Assembly (NCBI RefSeq): GCF_963662255.1
Contig: NC_085049.1
Span: 22,538,142-22,602,141 of the forward strand
Direction: 5' to 3'
Source of the DNA: Cinclus cinclus
Lineage: Eukaryota > Chordata > Aves > Passeriformes > Cinclidae
DNA: 64,000 nucleotides
Shown: piece after piece, positions 42,294 through 56,142 of the stretch
Layout of the letters: every line of letters begins with the position of its first letter
Position numbering within the stretch: the stretch's first letter is position 1
Position numbers and translations under genes: made by a program
Notes under the pieces: model-generated
The model's input: only the letters and a program-made list of their open reading frames with translations
Told to the model about the DNA's origin: nothing
Database searches by the model: none

Positions 42294-44723
42294 ACCCACA
42301 CATTTGGAGATCTTTGCCCTACCTCACATCTGCTCTTGCCCCATGTCTCAGGATCCCTCCAGTCTCTTGGCAAAGCTTCTGCTGGCACCCCCTCCTGTTT
42401 CTCACCCCACACAGCAGAAGCAGGATGTGCTCCAGCTGTCTGCTACTGACGGCTGGCATCCAGATTCCCAAACTGCAGTGTGGGCTGCAGCCCCAGCAGA
42501 ACCAGTGCGAGGGATGGGCTTGAGTCAGGTATTGAGGCTACCATGGGCTGACCCAGGTAAAACTTCACTATTTCCACAGTGAGTGTCCTGCTTTGTCTCA
42601 CTGGCTGGAGTGGGGCAGCTCCTGTGGGCTGCACTGGGGCAGGTGAGGGTCCTGCTCTGTGTGCCACCCACTGCTCGAGTCAATTGCCTGGTTCACAGCG
42701 TCCTTTTTTTCTCACTCCAGCTTTCCACCTCCAGTTTTATGCTTTCTCTGAAGGCAGCACCGCAGTCTGCCCCACACATGTCCAGGTTTATTCCTGGTTG
42801 CAGTTGGTCTCACCAAGTAGGAAAGTATGAATTTGCAACCTTGTGGTTATTTTTATATAAGAATGTCTTAATACATGGTGGATGTTTGAGTCTAGCTTTC
42901 GATGTTTTTCAAACGGTGTCTGTATTTTGATTTTTAATTTGCCTCTGAGCAAGGCTGTCTACAAACACTGGCCAAATCTGCCTATCTTGGACCTGGAAGG
43001 GGTCCCTGGAGAAAGTATTTCAAGTCATTTATTCAGCACTGGCTGCTTTTACGTTTGGCTTGAAGTCTGACAACTTTCCACCAGACCTGCAGCATAGTAA
43101 AGCACATCCTCTCTGTGACAGCAGGAGAGCCAAGGAGCTAGCAGGTTGCAGGAGTGAATGCTATAAAACAGATGCTATTAGTGGGCTTCACCAAGGGTGG
43201 GAGGCTGAGTACAGTAGCCCTATTACAGCCTCCAAGGTGGGCCACGAGATTGCTGTCTTACGAGCAAGCTGCGCCTGCAGTCTTTGGCTCGGCATTGCAT
43301 CCTGAAAATTCCAGTGCTGAGAAGCACTTTTGCGCTGTGAGTAAACTGTAAGCTAGATTTGAAAGGAAAGTTTTTGATTAAAATCAGCATTTCAGAGCCT
43401 TCGGCTGGCAGCTGGTATGGTGTTAAGGATGGACATCGTTGGAGACTCCTGTGGTAAAGAGGCCCCATGTCTGAGTGTTTAAAACCGGGTTCCATCCAGT
43501 TGTGATGGTGGTTTTTAACAGCCAGAGGAAAAAAAATATTGCTGTGTATTTACACATAGGGACAGATTCTGCTCCTCTTAAAACCCATGGCAGAGTTCCC
43601 GTTGATTTCCATGGGTGCCTGCCTCAAAATGTTTGAACAGTAAATATATTCTTCTGGGTGGGAAACCAGGATAGAAATCCCTCTCACAGCCTGCTCCCAG
43701 CACTGCAAATGTCAGGGTTTTTCAGTGCTAGGCTCAAATGCTAACTCTAATTTTAAAATCCTTTTAACTTTAACAACCAGATGTGGCCATACTTCACAGC
43801 TGTCAATCAGAATCAACAGCCAGCATTATATTAGTCTATATTTCTCCTATTCCCCATGTTTGTAGAGTTATTTCATTGATATGAATATCAAATATATCAG
43901 AGTAATTAAGAAATGTAGTATCAGGTACAAGCATTTGCTCTTTGAATGCTTTTAACAATAAATGTTTTTAATAACAAAGCTTGAATTACATTGTCACTAG
44001 ATGAGCTGATCTGCTATGGTATGGATTTTTTTAGTGCTATTGCTTATGCTATCTCTGCATTTCCCAAAGAGTGTTCATGGCTGTGGGTATGTATTTTTTT
44101 CCTTTCTCTCCATCTCTATCTTAATTAAAAGTTTTAGAAGTTCAAAGTAATTGGAAATTTTTAGGGATACATCACACAAAATTAATAAAAAAAATTTATA
44201 GAAAAAAATCCCTATCCTCTTCCCAGAAATTTGAGACAAAAGCCTTTCATCAACACCACTGAAAGCTCCTTTAATGCAGAGCATTCCCTCATAAACAGTT
44301 GGCTTTATTTCAAACCTGTAAACTATATATTGATTTCTGTTTCCAACACTTTTCAGAGTCAACTCAAATTATGCAGAGCCAAAACTTCTGGCAAATTGCT
44401 GTCAACCTGTATCAACATTTGCATCAATTAAACTTGGTATCAGTAGATAGAGGATCTACATTCAGGCTTTGGAAATTGTGGTTCAATGGGCTGTTCACTG
44501 TCCTGACCGCTGAAGGCTGCCCCTCTCCAGTACTCAGTGCTTCCCAAGGGCACAGCTGCATGATGGAGAACCTGCATATGCTAACATTCTGGGTCTGAAT
44601 AAGCTGTAGTTTCCATCTGTGTTATGAAACAGGCAGGAAGAGGCCACAGCAACTGCCCAGAAAGAAAGGAGGAATAGTTGAGCAACAATTCTTGACTACC
44701 AGAGTAGCACAGTAGTCAGAGGG

Positions 44724-44755
44724 AAAAAAAAAAAAAAAAAAAAAAGAAAAAAAAA
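44724..44755. repeat. Poly-A tract
   Basis: About 32 bases of A with one G interruption; no retrotransposon body recognised next to it. Confidence 0.9.
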
Positions 44756-47700
44756 GTGAGAAAGAAGAATAAAGACATTAAAAGCGATTTTAAAAGCAGA
44801 GAAATAAAAGGAACAAATAAAAAAGCAAATAACCAGTTCAGCTGATATATCTATGATGCTTTCAAACCACTCAGGTATCTTAAGCCACACACAGCTGATG
44901 GTAAATGGCACCACCCTGGCACAGTTAACCTTGGAAATAGTTTTGAAAATGTTCCTCATTCCTTTTTCTTTTACACTAATGGAATATAAAAAAAAATGTT
45001 TAATAGCTGTGCAGGCATTCTTAAATAGCCTATGACTATTAGAGAGTAAAAAACCCTGTATCATCAGTTTCACTGCAATTCTTGTGTTTTTATAGTGAAA
45101 TGGTGATGTAAAGAAAGAACTCACCTACTTTGCAGTGCATAAGCAAGGACCTGCCAAATATGCACTTGGTGTCAGAGATGGCTCTTTTCACAGTCCCACT
45201 GTGAGAGCAGCATCTTCAAGTGTCTCTCAATCATTTGCAGAGTCAAAATTTCTTCCTTCAGTAACTTCATGCAGTCAGTAAAAATAACAAGATAACCTAG
45301 AAGGAAGAAAAGCTCATATTTATTTCCTTACTTTGGCACAAATTACTCACTAGTCAGAATTTTTGAATCTCTTCACCTTTCTGAGGTAAATAAATTGAGT
45401 GCCATGCGTCTTAATATGTATGGGGCTTTCATATAAGATGTTAAAAACTGCATTGTGTAGATAATAGATCCATTGATGAGGGACCAGGCTGGGGATTGGC
45501 TGAGCTGGGTTCTCTCTGTGAGTGGCTGTGTGGGGTTAAGGAAATCACTGAGCTCGGAGCCCCCATTTGGGACATCCTCTCTCCCAGTAAACACTTGGAG
45601 AGGTGAAATCGCCACGCAGGGAGGGTGCCCATGGCTGGGAGAGCTCCTGCATCCCTGTACATGGAAAGACAGGACTTTGAGGGGTTGTCTGGTTCCTTGT
45701 TTTTACCTTCAACCCTCCTTTCCTCTGCTGTGCAGTGACTGGAGGTGTTGAACATTCACTGTTTTTCAGTGGTGTCTCATCAGTGTGCTGCATCAGTGTC
45801 CTAATGTCCTTTTTACTCTGGGTGGTGGCAGCTTGGTGTGAACACACCTGAGGTGGCAATCAGAATACCTGGATGGAGCAGTCTGTTTCGTTACTGGTTG
45901 GCAATTTGATAGCTAAAAAAAAAAAAAATGGTTTGTTTTGTGTTAAGCTTCACAGCTAGTGAGGGCTTGGGTTAGTTGTGATACTGAAAGTGTGAGCCTG
46001 TTTTAAGTCTGCTTGAAATGTTTTATCTTTAACTTATTTTTCTCAAGTCCTGCTTTTTTTCTTTTTTTTTTTTAAGTGAAAAATACAATTTTGAAATATT
46101 TCAACCAGCACCAGTGCAATGCATTCCAGCATTCCTACATTTTAATCTTTTTTAGTGAATAGTGATTGCGAAATCCAGCAGAACTTCATGAATGGTTTCA
46201 GCTTCCCAGGACCACATAGTTCTGTGGATAAGCCACTTGCCAAATAAGCAAAGAAATCAATTACTTGGTTCTATTTATAAACAAAAACTTTAGGAATTCA
46301 TCATTGTTTCACAAAGCCGATTTTGCAGACCTGTCTCTTAAGGAATAAATTGGATTAATTTGCCATCCTGCAGTGTGTCTGTCCAAAATAACAGCCCCGG
46401 GAATGGTGGCTGTTTCCCATAGTTTGGTATTTGTTTTCAGCTGTGGTAGTGACACATTGTGCTGTTTGTTGTCTGTGTTGACAGGAACATTTTCCATGCT
46501 TCTGGATGGTCCTTCCTGAATGAGAGGGATACAGATTTGTGTAATGTAGGTGGAGGATTTTCTTCCTTGTGTTTCTTTCTCAAACATTTAACTTCCCTGG
46601 CTGTGCCCACAAAATGGCCACAATGCTGCAAGGTCACTAGGGAACACTAAAAAACATTCTCCTAGGGAAGGGCAATTGGATTAATACTTTGGATTAGAAT
46701 ATATTTGTGCTTGACTGATTTTCCAATATCTTCATTAACACTGTTGTTGATAACATGGCTTTTAATAGCTTTTATAACCACAAATGTAGCAAGGAATGAA
46801 GCAAATAGGTCATTAATCCCTTAAAAGTACAATTTAATGCAATGCTTCATGACAGGAAGTTAACAGGATAATAAAACCTTTACTGTTTTAAGCCACACTT
46901 AATATTTTTATGGCACAGTTGGCTTGACAAAATACTCTTTGTGAGTCATCACTTCAAAGCAAGGTCCTGGGGACCAATTAAAGTTGTGTCTGCAAGCCCC
47001 CATGCATAACTGCATGTAAGCGTGAGGTATTCCAAAATACCTCTTTCAAGAAATAGGATTTGTACCAAGAAGAAGTAAAAGGGACCTTTTGCTTCAAACA
47101 TTTTAATTTAATACACTCATGTGTGGGATGCCCTTGGGGAACAAGAAATCGATTTTCATTCTTTGCATGGATCCTACAGTAATTTGCACTGCCAAAATAG
47201 TCCATGGAATTTGTCTCCCAAAAGTTATATCCTTGACAGACAAACAGTAACAAGATAGATTGTCCTTTATTTCAAGTTTTTTTTTTTAAAAAAAGAGACT
47301 AAAATGCCCCTATTATGACTGATTAAAAAAGAAAAAACGTAAAAGTAATTGCCTTGCATACAGTTTGGAATTCCTGGGCCAGGGGAACTGAGTGGATTAA
47401 GGACAAAGAGAAGATCCTAGAATTTTCTGTTCTAGTTCAGTCCATGCCAATGACTTGCTGTTTGACCAGGCAAGGAGTTTAACCTCCCCCTGTCTGATTT
47501 CCACTTGGAATGAACTGGAAATAGGTGTTGTTCTGATGTTGCTGATATTGTCACATACCTGTGGATGTTCCCACCAGAATGGCAAAGTTTTTGACCATAT
47601 TTGTGTGAATTGTACACATTTTTGGAAGCTCTTTCTAAGGAACATGATGGCTTTCATACTGAAGAAAGTGACATCAATCTGCATAGAGTCTCTTTAATTA

Positions 47701-48908
47701 CTCTGCAATAACGAGCCTACAATGATAATTTGTTGATGGAGAAATAGACAAGTAAATCTATTATTTTCATGTAAGTAGACAATAAATATTAGATGAGCAG
47801 TGTTTTCTGACAGAGACCATGTATTCTGTTTGGGAAAAAATTGCTTCCTGCTATAGATGGATTTAATGTCTTCATTGTGCTTATTCTGCAAGAGATAATT
47901 CGTGCTTCAACAAGCTTACAATAAAATATTAATTGCCATTACAACAAATATTGCTGGCAGGCAAAAATGGGGGATCACCAGGCAGAAAGTGATGTAATGA
48001 ATCAGAAGTGAGAACTAGATCTGTGTTTCCTGGGTTGTAGCTTGCAGCTGTGTTTGCTGGACTGTAATATCTCAAGTCCTGTGGTTTCTTTTAAGAAAAT
48101 GCTACACTACCAGAAAAAAACCCCAAGCAACAAAAAAATGAATTGTTTCAAGATCCATCCGCTTCCCCCCATCAGATAATAATTTCTCAGCACTGACATC
48201 TCTTCCTTTTTCTTTCAGAATTTCCTTGGATTTTGATTGTGCAATTTGTTTTGTGGGCTGGATTGGAGAATCAGGACTGACTTACTGCTGTAATAGATCA
48301 TCACATTTTTATGTGTTAGGATCCTGACAAGTTCAGCAGAAATGTCCTGTGGAGGAGGAATAGAGGTGCAAAGAAAAGATACTGGCATGAGTGGTATAAA
48401 TTTGGGATGTAGATGCACATGACAGAGTTCACGTGAGAATATTTGGATTTCTGTTTTCTGTCTGGAAGCATTTTTGCAAGAGTGTCTCTGTGAACAACCA
48501 ATATTTTTTTCATCACCTTCTCCTCCTCACATTTCCTAATTATCTGTCACTTCCATCTCTTATCCTGCATCTCCATTTAGTGCCCTAGGAACATCCTGGG
48601 AGCTTGAGAGTAGACAGCTTTGGCAAATGTTTAGCAATGGCTCGTGCAGATTTCTGAATCCAGGGAGGTTCAACCCGTGGGAAAGTTTAAAGTCCCATCT
48701 TACGACTGAGTTCCAAGTATTGTTAAATGGCTGAGGTTAGAAATAGTGGGAAAAGAGTAAACAGAAGCAGAGGTGCAAGTCAAACCTTTACACCCTTTCT
48801 TCTCCCTCTCTCCACAGCCTCATGCCCTGCTGCTGTATGAGTCAGCCTGTTCCTCCCCCTGCAGCCCCCCTGTGAGTGGGCAAGTGGATCTATAAAAACT
48901 AATAGAAA

Positions 48909-48948
48909 TGAGAGAGAGAGAGGGAAAAAAAAAAAAAACAAACCAAAA
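48909..48948. repeat. GA repeat joined to poly-A
   Basis: A short GAGAGA tract runs directly into an A-rich tract. Confidence 0.8.
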
Positions 48949-49963
48949 AACAACCAAACCAACCAACTCTTGATCTTCAGGCTCTGGGACTCTGACTGAG
49001 AGCCAAGTGTTGGAGACAGCAGCCCTTTCATGGCAGGGCAGCCCGGAGTGACCGCAGAGCTCCCAGCACATGTCAACACAACTGATAACACACTTGTGCC
49101 CCCAGCCCCCTCCCTGCACAGCCCTGGCAGCCTCTCAGCCCTCATTAACACGCTGCCTCCCTGCCACCGGGAGGTTAAAGCCACAGCTTTATTTACTGCA
49201 CAATTAACGGGTAAACATGACTTAATCATAACTTAAACATTCAGCATTTACGAGAAAATTTCAAAATCCTTTTAGGAGCTCTTTTGACCTTGAGGCTCCA
49301 GGCGGACCTCTGGCAGTGCAGAATTAACCGCCTGCTCCACCAAGGGACCTGGGGGTTCTCTGTGACACCACAGCTTTCCATCCCCGAACCAATTAAAAAC
49401 AACATCAACTTCATGGACATTCTTGTGTGTGGGTCCTGTCCCAGTGTCAGGGTTCTTCTGGATGAAATCAATGTCTGATGGTATCTGAGCTTTGGCTTAG
49501 ATGAGAATCCCCAAGTATGAGGATATCTCTCTATTGTTCTGGGATCTCAGTAGCTCTGTCATGGCCCACAGTGGCCCCTCAGCTTTGATTGAAGTACAGC
49601 AGCTTGATCCTTGTCCTGCAGACACCTAGAAATGTGCTTAACTTCACATCTTGTACGCTTGTTAACTTCAACAAGCTTTACCACATGCAGTTCAGCATCC
49701 ACGTGCTGCGTGTTTATCATGTTTGGAGCTTTAGATGATAGCTGGCTTGCTCAGTTTTGCTTTCCAAGGACTGGAGGAAACCCAACAATATAAAGTAACT
49801 TCAGCAAATTTCTTTTTGCTTAAGAGAATTGGTGCTTCCATACTCAGTGTATGGCTTGGCTCACATCCAGACAGATGTAATCCTTTCAGATAGACTGGAT
49901 GTTATACCAGGGTGGGGACTCTCTGTGGAACCACCACAGTACAAGGGGATTGTGTTGTAGGAT

Positions 49964-50490
49964 AGAATCATAGAATCGTGGAATCATTTAGGTTGGAAAA
50001 ACCTTTAGCATTATCCACCCTCTAAACCATGTTCAGTGCTAAACCATATCCCCAGGTAACACATCTATGTGTTTCATGTCTTCCAGGGAGGATGATTCTA
50101 TCACTTCCCTGGGCAGCCTGCTCACAATGTTTGACTACCTGTTGAGTGGAGAAACATTTCCTAAGATCCCAACTAAACCTCCCGTGACACAACTTGAGGC
50201 CATTTCCTCTCATCCTGTCCCTTGTTCCCTGGGAGCACAGCCTGACATCCCCTGGCTGTCCCCTCATGTCAGGGAGTTGTGCAGAGACAGAAGGTCCCCC
50301 CTGAGCCTCCTCTTCTGAAGGCTGAGTCCCCACAGCTCCCTCTGCTTGCTCCTCATCAGAGTTGTGCTCCAGCCCCTTGCCCAGCCCTGTTCCCTTTTCT
50401 GGACATGCTCCAGCCCCTCAATGTCCATCTTTTAGTGACTGACCTGGTGCTGGACACAGGATCTGAGGTGCAACTCCAGCAACAGGCCCA
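49964..50490 (-). mobile_element. CR1 LINE 3' fragment, older subfamily
   Basis: The plus strand starts at the tail (AATCATAGAATCGTGGAATC), continues with GGTTGGAAAAACC and CTCATCCTGTCCCTTGTTCC, and then the region around CTGGACATGCTCCAGCCCCT, ending at about CTGGTGCTGGACACAGGAT. This pattern is of a different CR1 subfamily from the copies at 10.8 and 42 kb. Confidence 0.88.
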
Positions 50491-53400
50491 CCAGCTGCAT
50501 CTGCTCCAGGATGGATCACCCCTGCACTTAGAGTTTGGCACCCATTCCTCATCTCCAGAATAAAGTGATTTGCACATCACCAGTTGTACAGGCATTTTGA
50601 TAACACCCCACCCCAGCCAACTCTCTGGGACTTGTGCCCCTAGAAAGGATGGGAGGGGGAAAAAGCTTTCCCCTGGCAAAATCAGAGTGACTTCTTGTAG
50701 CTAAGTGTTACCTGCTGAAATGAATTGATTTTCAGTATTGTGCAGATTAACACGAGGCAGTTGTCCACCCTGAAAATCAGTGTGTCTCTTCCAGCTGAGC
50801 TCCTGATCCTCCAGTGCATTCATTGATCCCAGCACCCTTGCCATGGCACTGAGTGCTGAGCTGGCAGTTTCACCTCTCCCACCTCTGGTTCAGGCTGCAA
50901 TGTAGAGAATCTTTGGCAGTAAAGGAGGTGAGGTAAAGAAGTATCTGGTATCAACTGAAGTGGATCAATAAAGGATTTAAAACACTCATTTAGATATATT
51001 GCTGTATTTTACAACTTGTAAATTGTAACAGATTAAAACTGATCAAGAGGGGAAAAAATTTCTGGGGGAAGATGTATATCAGCAACAGCACCAAGGCTTT
51101 TATAAAATTACAACTTTTCCATAGTCTTCTGCATTTCTCCTAAATACCAAAAATGCCACATCTTCTGCCAAGTAAGACTTATATAAGGACATGAGAGAAG
51201 AAAGAAGAATGAATAGGAACTAGTGCTCCCAGTGCAGGCTGAGGGGAGACAGCAGAGTACAGTGGCTGTGAGCTGTCAGGAGGCTGAGCAGCTGACATGG
51301 GCAGAGTTGAGCCCTGTACTTCTTCTCTTGCATTCCTTCCCCTCCCTGATCCCATGAGTGTCTCCCAACACTTTAAGAGGCGTTTCCCCTTCCAATTCAG
51401 CCCATGCTAGAAGCTGGCATTGAGTAGGAGGAATTGTGGAATAAAGGAAGCTTTGTGGATCTGGAACTGGCCAGGACATTGGCAAAATTCCTGTGCCCTC
51501 CTACTCACTTCTCCTGCAGCTGCCCATGGCATTTGCCACCTGTCAGGGTGTGCTGTCACTCTGGAGTAACCACTGTGGCCTGCACTGCTCCAGGTCTGCT
51601 TCCAGGTTGTTCTAGAAGGCTGCCTTGCAGGGGTGAGGATGAATGAAGGAATGAATGAAGAATCAGGAGTTTAATCTTCTGTCCCAGCCCTGCCTCAGAC
51701 TTGCCTGAACTCAGAGGGAAACCAGCTCCTCTGACTTCCATGCTCCTCAGCTTTCCTGCCTGGACAATGGTGCTTATGAAGAAAACACAAGTGACATGAA
51801 ATACTCCTTGTGTTTGGAGAAAGCTTTGCAATTTTCCTGCATTTGCTGTCCCGTTGGAAGTGTCAAGTAGTACTAATATAGGAGAGCATGGTGGTTTTTT
51901 GCTTCCTCTGACTGTGTTATTCCCATCTGGGCTTTGGGAGTCATGTGCACATCCTCCTGTGTGTCTGTGCCAGCTCTGAGTGCTGTGTGTGCCAAGGCAG
52001 GCTATGGTGTCTGTACTCACTATGCACAGCCTACATACCACCCTTGTGAGTAAGGATGGCAGCAAAGGAAGAGGGAAAGGAGGGGACTATCTGTGTGTCT
52101 GTGGATAAGATCATATATTTGTTCAAAGTGTGTGTCTGTGGGCTTCAGAGACTGGAGGGAGTCTGTGGTTCAGACAGTCTGACTGTTTTTTTTCTCTCCT
52201 TTTTTTTTTTTCTCTCTGAAGGCAGCAAAATATGTTGATATGGATTTTTTTATATAGGAGCTTTTTGTGTTTTGAGTTAACACATTTCCCTCACATCAGA
52301 CCTTGCCAAATATCATTTGCTTACTAGTTCTGTGAAAGCAGGTTACCCGAAGGCAGCACCATTTCCCGTTGTTTGCTTCCAAACTGCTCAGAGACAAACT
52401 GTAATAATACTTCTGGTTAAAAACAACAGAATATCAGCATGAGCAGAAGAGTGGAGAAAAAAGCCTGTGACTGTGCTTCATGTGTGCTTAAATATTTAAT
52501 AGCTGAACCAGTGCCAAGGCTGTGAGTTTGGAGAGCAGAAATACTGCCAGTGATGTGCTCCCTGGAACAGTGACCCAGTAACTTCAGCTGTGAATTATAT
52601 CCAGGGTGGTATTTTTGTTCATTATTCTCACTGGTGAAATGAGGTTTTAATCAGAAGAAAGAAAAAGAGCAGCTTCACACAAACTAATCTACAAGGCAGC
52701 ACGGGATTTTCATTCATGAGAATAATGTTTGTGACTTTTTTTTTCTCCCAGAAATGAAATGCCTGCAGTAAGAAAATGCAATACAAAGGACGTGAACTCT
52801 TCCTGACTGTTGGAGTTTGCAAGTAATGACCTCTTTTCTTTTTCTTTCTCATAATTTTGCCCTTTTTTTGTTGCTACCAACAAGCAGGATTTCTCATTGG
52901 AAATCAGGTATTTTGTCTACGGATGGATCGTTTGTCAGAGGGATTGAAATATATTTTTCATAAGAGTGCTGAACATACCCAGCCATTAATAACATTTTTA
53001 GTGGTGAATAAAACAAAGGATATTACGGATTGCCAGCAGGGAAATTGATTTATCTTGCTTTGGTTGGTTGTCTATGTTAAGAAATGTCACACATATTCAA
53101 AGTGTTTTGCATAGTTAGTGTCCTGTGTTTTAACCATATCAAAATCTCTGCTAAATTCTCTTTTGGCATCTTTTTCATGACCTCATGTCAGCAAGGAAAC
53201 ATTACTGTCTATGAGGCACGTTTAGCCAATTAACATATATACTTTTATATGTGTACAATATGTGTAGATGTGTATATACCCGTAATATATATAGAGTTAT
53301 GCATATGTTTAGGTATTTTGATTAATTGGACAAAACAAACTGACTTACTTCCCCCTGAAGAGCCACACTACAATGTGCACACACTGATTTTGCATGCAAT

Positions 53401-55683
53401 TTTCAAGGATGAGTTACTGCCACAGGGGAAGACTTGCTGCTTCTGAGCATGGCCCTTCCAAGAACTTGCACTACTGGAATTTATCTTTTCCCCTGGGAAT
53501 CATTGGCAATTAAAACTGGCTTTATGGGCCTGCAAGACAGCCAAAGCTCAGCTGAGACAAGTGGAATTCAGCTTCTCTGTGTCCACAGGTCTGGTTGGCA
53601 CAGCCTCAGGTGGAATTAACTCAAAGTGGTCAAACCCAAGGTGCAGCCCATTACATACCCAAACAGGGTATGATGGTGCCACTCCAACTATTTATAAAAC
53701 TCCCCACTACTTCTTGAAAGACAGAAAGTAGTTGCATAACATCCTGAAACTGAAATTTAAAATACTTTAAAGACTCGATTTGTCGAGGTCCAGATTTGGC
53801 TTGAGGTTTTTGTGTTTGTTTGTTGTTGGGTTTTTCCCTAAACTTCTTGTGGATAAACACAAGCAAAATTTGGAAATTCCTTGCTGTGGCTGGTTTTGAG
53901 TTCATTGAGCAGAAAATATCTGATCAGAACATACATGGAAATATTTTTGTGTGGCTTTTTTTGTTTTCAGTGCTAACATAAATAAACTGTTTAACTGATT
54001 TTGTATAAACTTTCCAAAAAAAATCTCAAGCACGGAAAATTTCAGCCCAAAACGTAGTTTATTTGAGAAAATTACAAGCAACAGAAAAAGAGGGTTAGAA
54101 TGGAAATCTGAACTCCTCATTAACTAGAGTTAAACGCCAACTTAAATGCCAGGGGTTTTTTTCTGTTAATATTTGGTTTAAGGTTACATACAGGTTTGGA
54201 AGAGCTTAGTTCTTTTTAACCCCTTTTTTATTGCTGTCACTGACTTGGTTTTGTTCCAAATTGGTGGCTTGGGTTTGGGACTCCATCGTTTCAGGACTCC
54301 ACCACAGCAGCAGACATGGGGTTGAACTTTTTCTTCCAGATCACTGCTGTTCACAAAATCTTGAATTCCACACAATCCCCTCTCCCTAACCTTGGCCGGC
54401 CCCAAATATTCAGTGGCACGGGGCAGTGGGGAGCACTAGGCTGGGGATGTCAGGGTATGGTTCCCAGGACAGGTGTGAGGCAGGGGGTGTGGCTCACACA
54501 GCAAGAAGGGGTACACAACACTCGGGGGGACACAGGCAGCTGCAACGCCCCTGTGCTGGGTCCCCAGTCCTCAGCTGGGGCAGGAAATCTGCTCGGCTCC
54601 ATCCCCAAAAGCCATGGCAAGCAAGGCTTTGGGCACGTCGTGATTTTCATCTGGAAGTCTGGACACCTTTAGGAGACTGAGGAGATGGATGTTGTTTGAC
54701 TGTCTTTACTCTTGGTCTAGCTAAATATGGAGATTGCTGTGGTCTAAGCACGGGACCTGCATGTAACTCCTTAGCAAGCAGCTAACTCCATTCCTGGCTC
54801 TGCAGCAAATTCCCTATGTAACCTCTGGCAAACTTTCTCTTCCTTTGCTCCTTCCTTTGGAAAATTCCTCTGAATTCAGGGGGGCATTTTGTTGAGGGAA
54901 GGCTGGATGAGGAGTTGCTTTACCAGATTTGGAGTCTCTTCTGCTTTTTGAAGTTTGGCCAGTTTAGTTCTGAGATCAACACTGAATGTCTCCACTGCAC
55001 TTTTTAAGAGAATTTTCTCTTTTCCCAGCAATGTAAATTTTGTTTACATTTTGTGCTTCCTACTTTTAAAAACCTCCCTGGTCTGTCTTTGTTCCCATTC
55101 TTTTTTTAGTCCAAAGATCTGTATAAGATATACAGAAAAAGGGATCCAACTATGTATGAAAAGCAATTATAAGAGCTCTTGATTTTAAAATTGCCTATTG
55201 CAAACATTCAGGAAGCATTCAAGTGGTCAGTGATATTGCACTGAGGGTGGGAGTGCCCAGGTCTCTTAAACTATGAAAATTATTAAGTTTTCTATGACTG
55301 TGAGGAAGTCACTGGCAATCCATGCACCTGGAAGTGCAGATACAACTCTGGAACTGCAGCTCCAAAACAGAGATGCCTGACAACTGAGAGAAGACATCTG
55401 AAAGAAAACTTCTGTCAGAAGTGTTTCTTTCTGTCAAGCACTGGCAGTCTGCAAATTGTGCAGGCAAAACCAGCTGGCAAGGAGCCTGACACTGAGGCCA
55501 TGGTCAGGCAGCCTGATTCCCACAGTGCCAGTTCCCAGTTTTTCCTATCAGCTCTTTTCCAGAATCTCCATTATCAGTGTTCTTCAGCCCTCTAAGCCAT
55601 CCCCAGAGCCTTCAGGGGAGCTTGGATTTCTCCAGAGTAAGCATAGGCACTGAAGTGTTCAGTTTTGGGCTTCTTTCTATCAG

Positions 55684-56142
55684 AAAGACACCGAGGTGCT
55701 AGAGCATGTCCAGAGAAGGGAACAGAGCTGGGGAAGGAGCGCAGATCTTATGGCCTGAGGGAGCTGGGGCTTTTTAGCCTGGACCAAAGGAGGCTCGGGT
55801 GAACCTTCTGGCTCTCTAAAACTCCCTGACAGAAGGGGACAGCCAGGGGACTCGGGCTCTGCTCCCAGGGAACAAGGGACAGGACAAGAGGAAATGTAGT
55901 CAAGTTGCATTAGGGGATGTTTAGGTCAGATATTAGGAAAAATTTCTTCGCAGAAAAGGTTGTCAAGCATCGGAACAGTCTGCCCAAAGAAACAGTTGGG
56001 TCACCATCCCCAGAGGGATTTAAATGATGTATAGATGTAGCAGCTGGGGACATGGTTTAGTGGTGACAAAGTGGTGTTAGGTTAATGGCTGGACTTGATG
56101 GTCTTATGGGTCTTTCCCAACATAAATAGTTCTATGATTCTA
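55684..56142 (+). mobile_element. CR1 LINE 3' fragment
   Basis: Sense-strand copy beginning near GAGGTGCTAGAGCATGTCCA, through AGGAAAAATTTCTTCGCAGA and GGCTGGACTTGATGGTCTTA, and ending TTCTATGATTCTA. It resembles the 49964-50490 subfamily in the opposite orientation. Confidence 0.92.
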
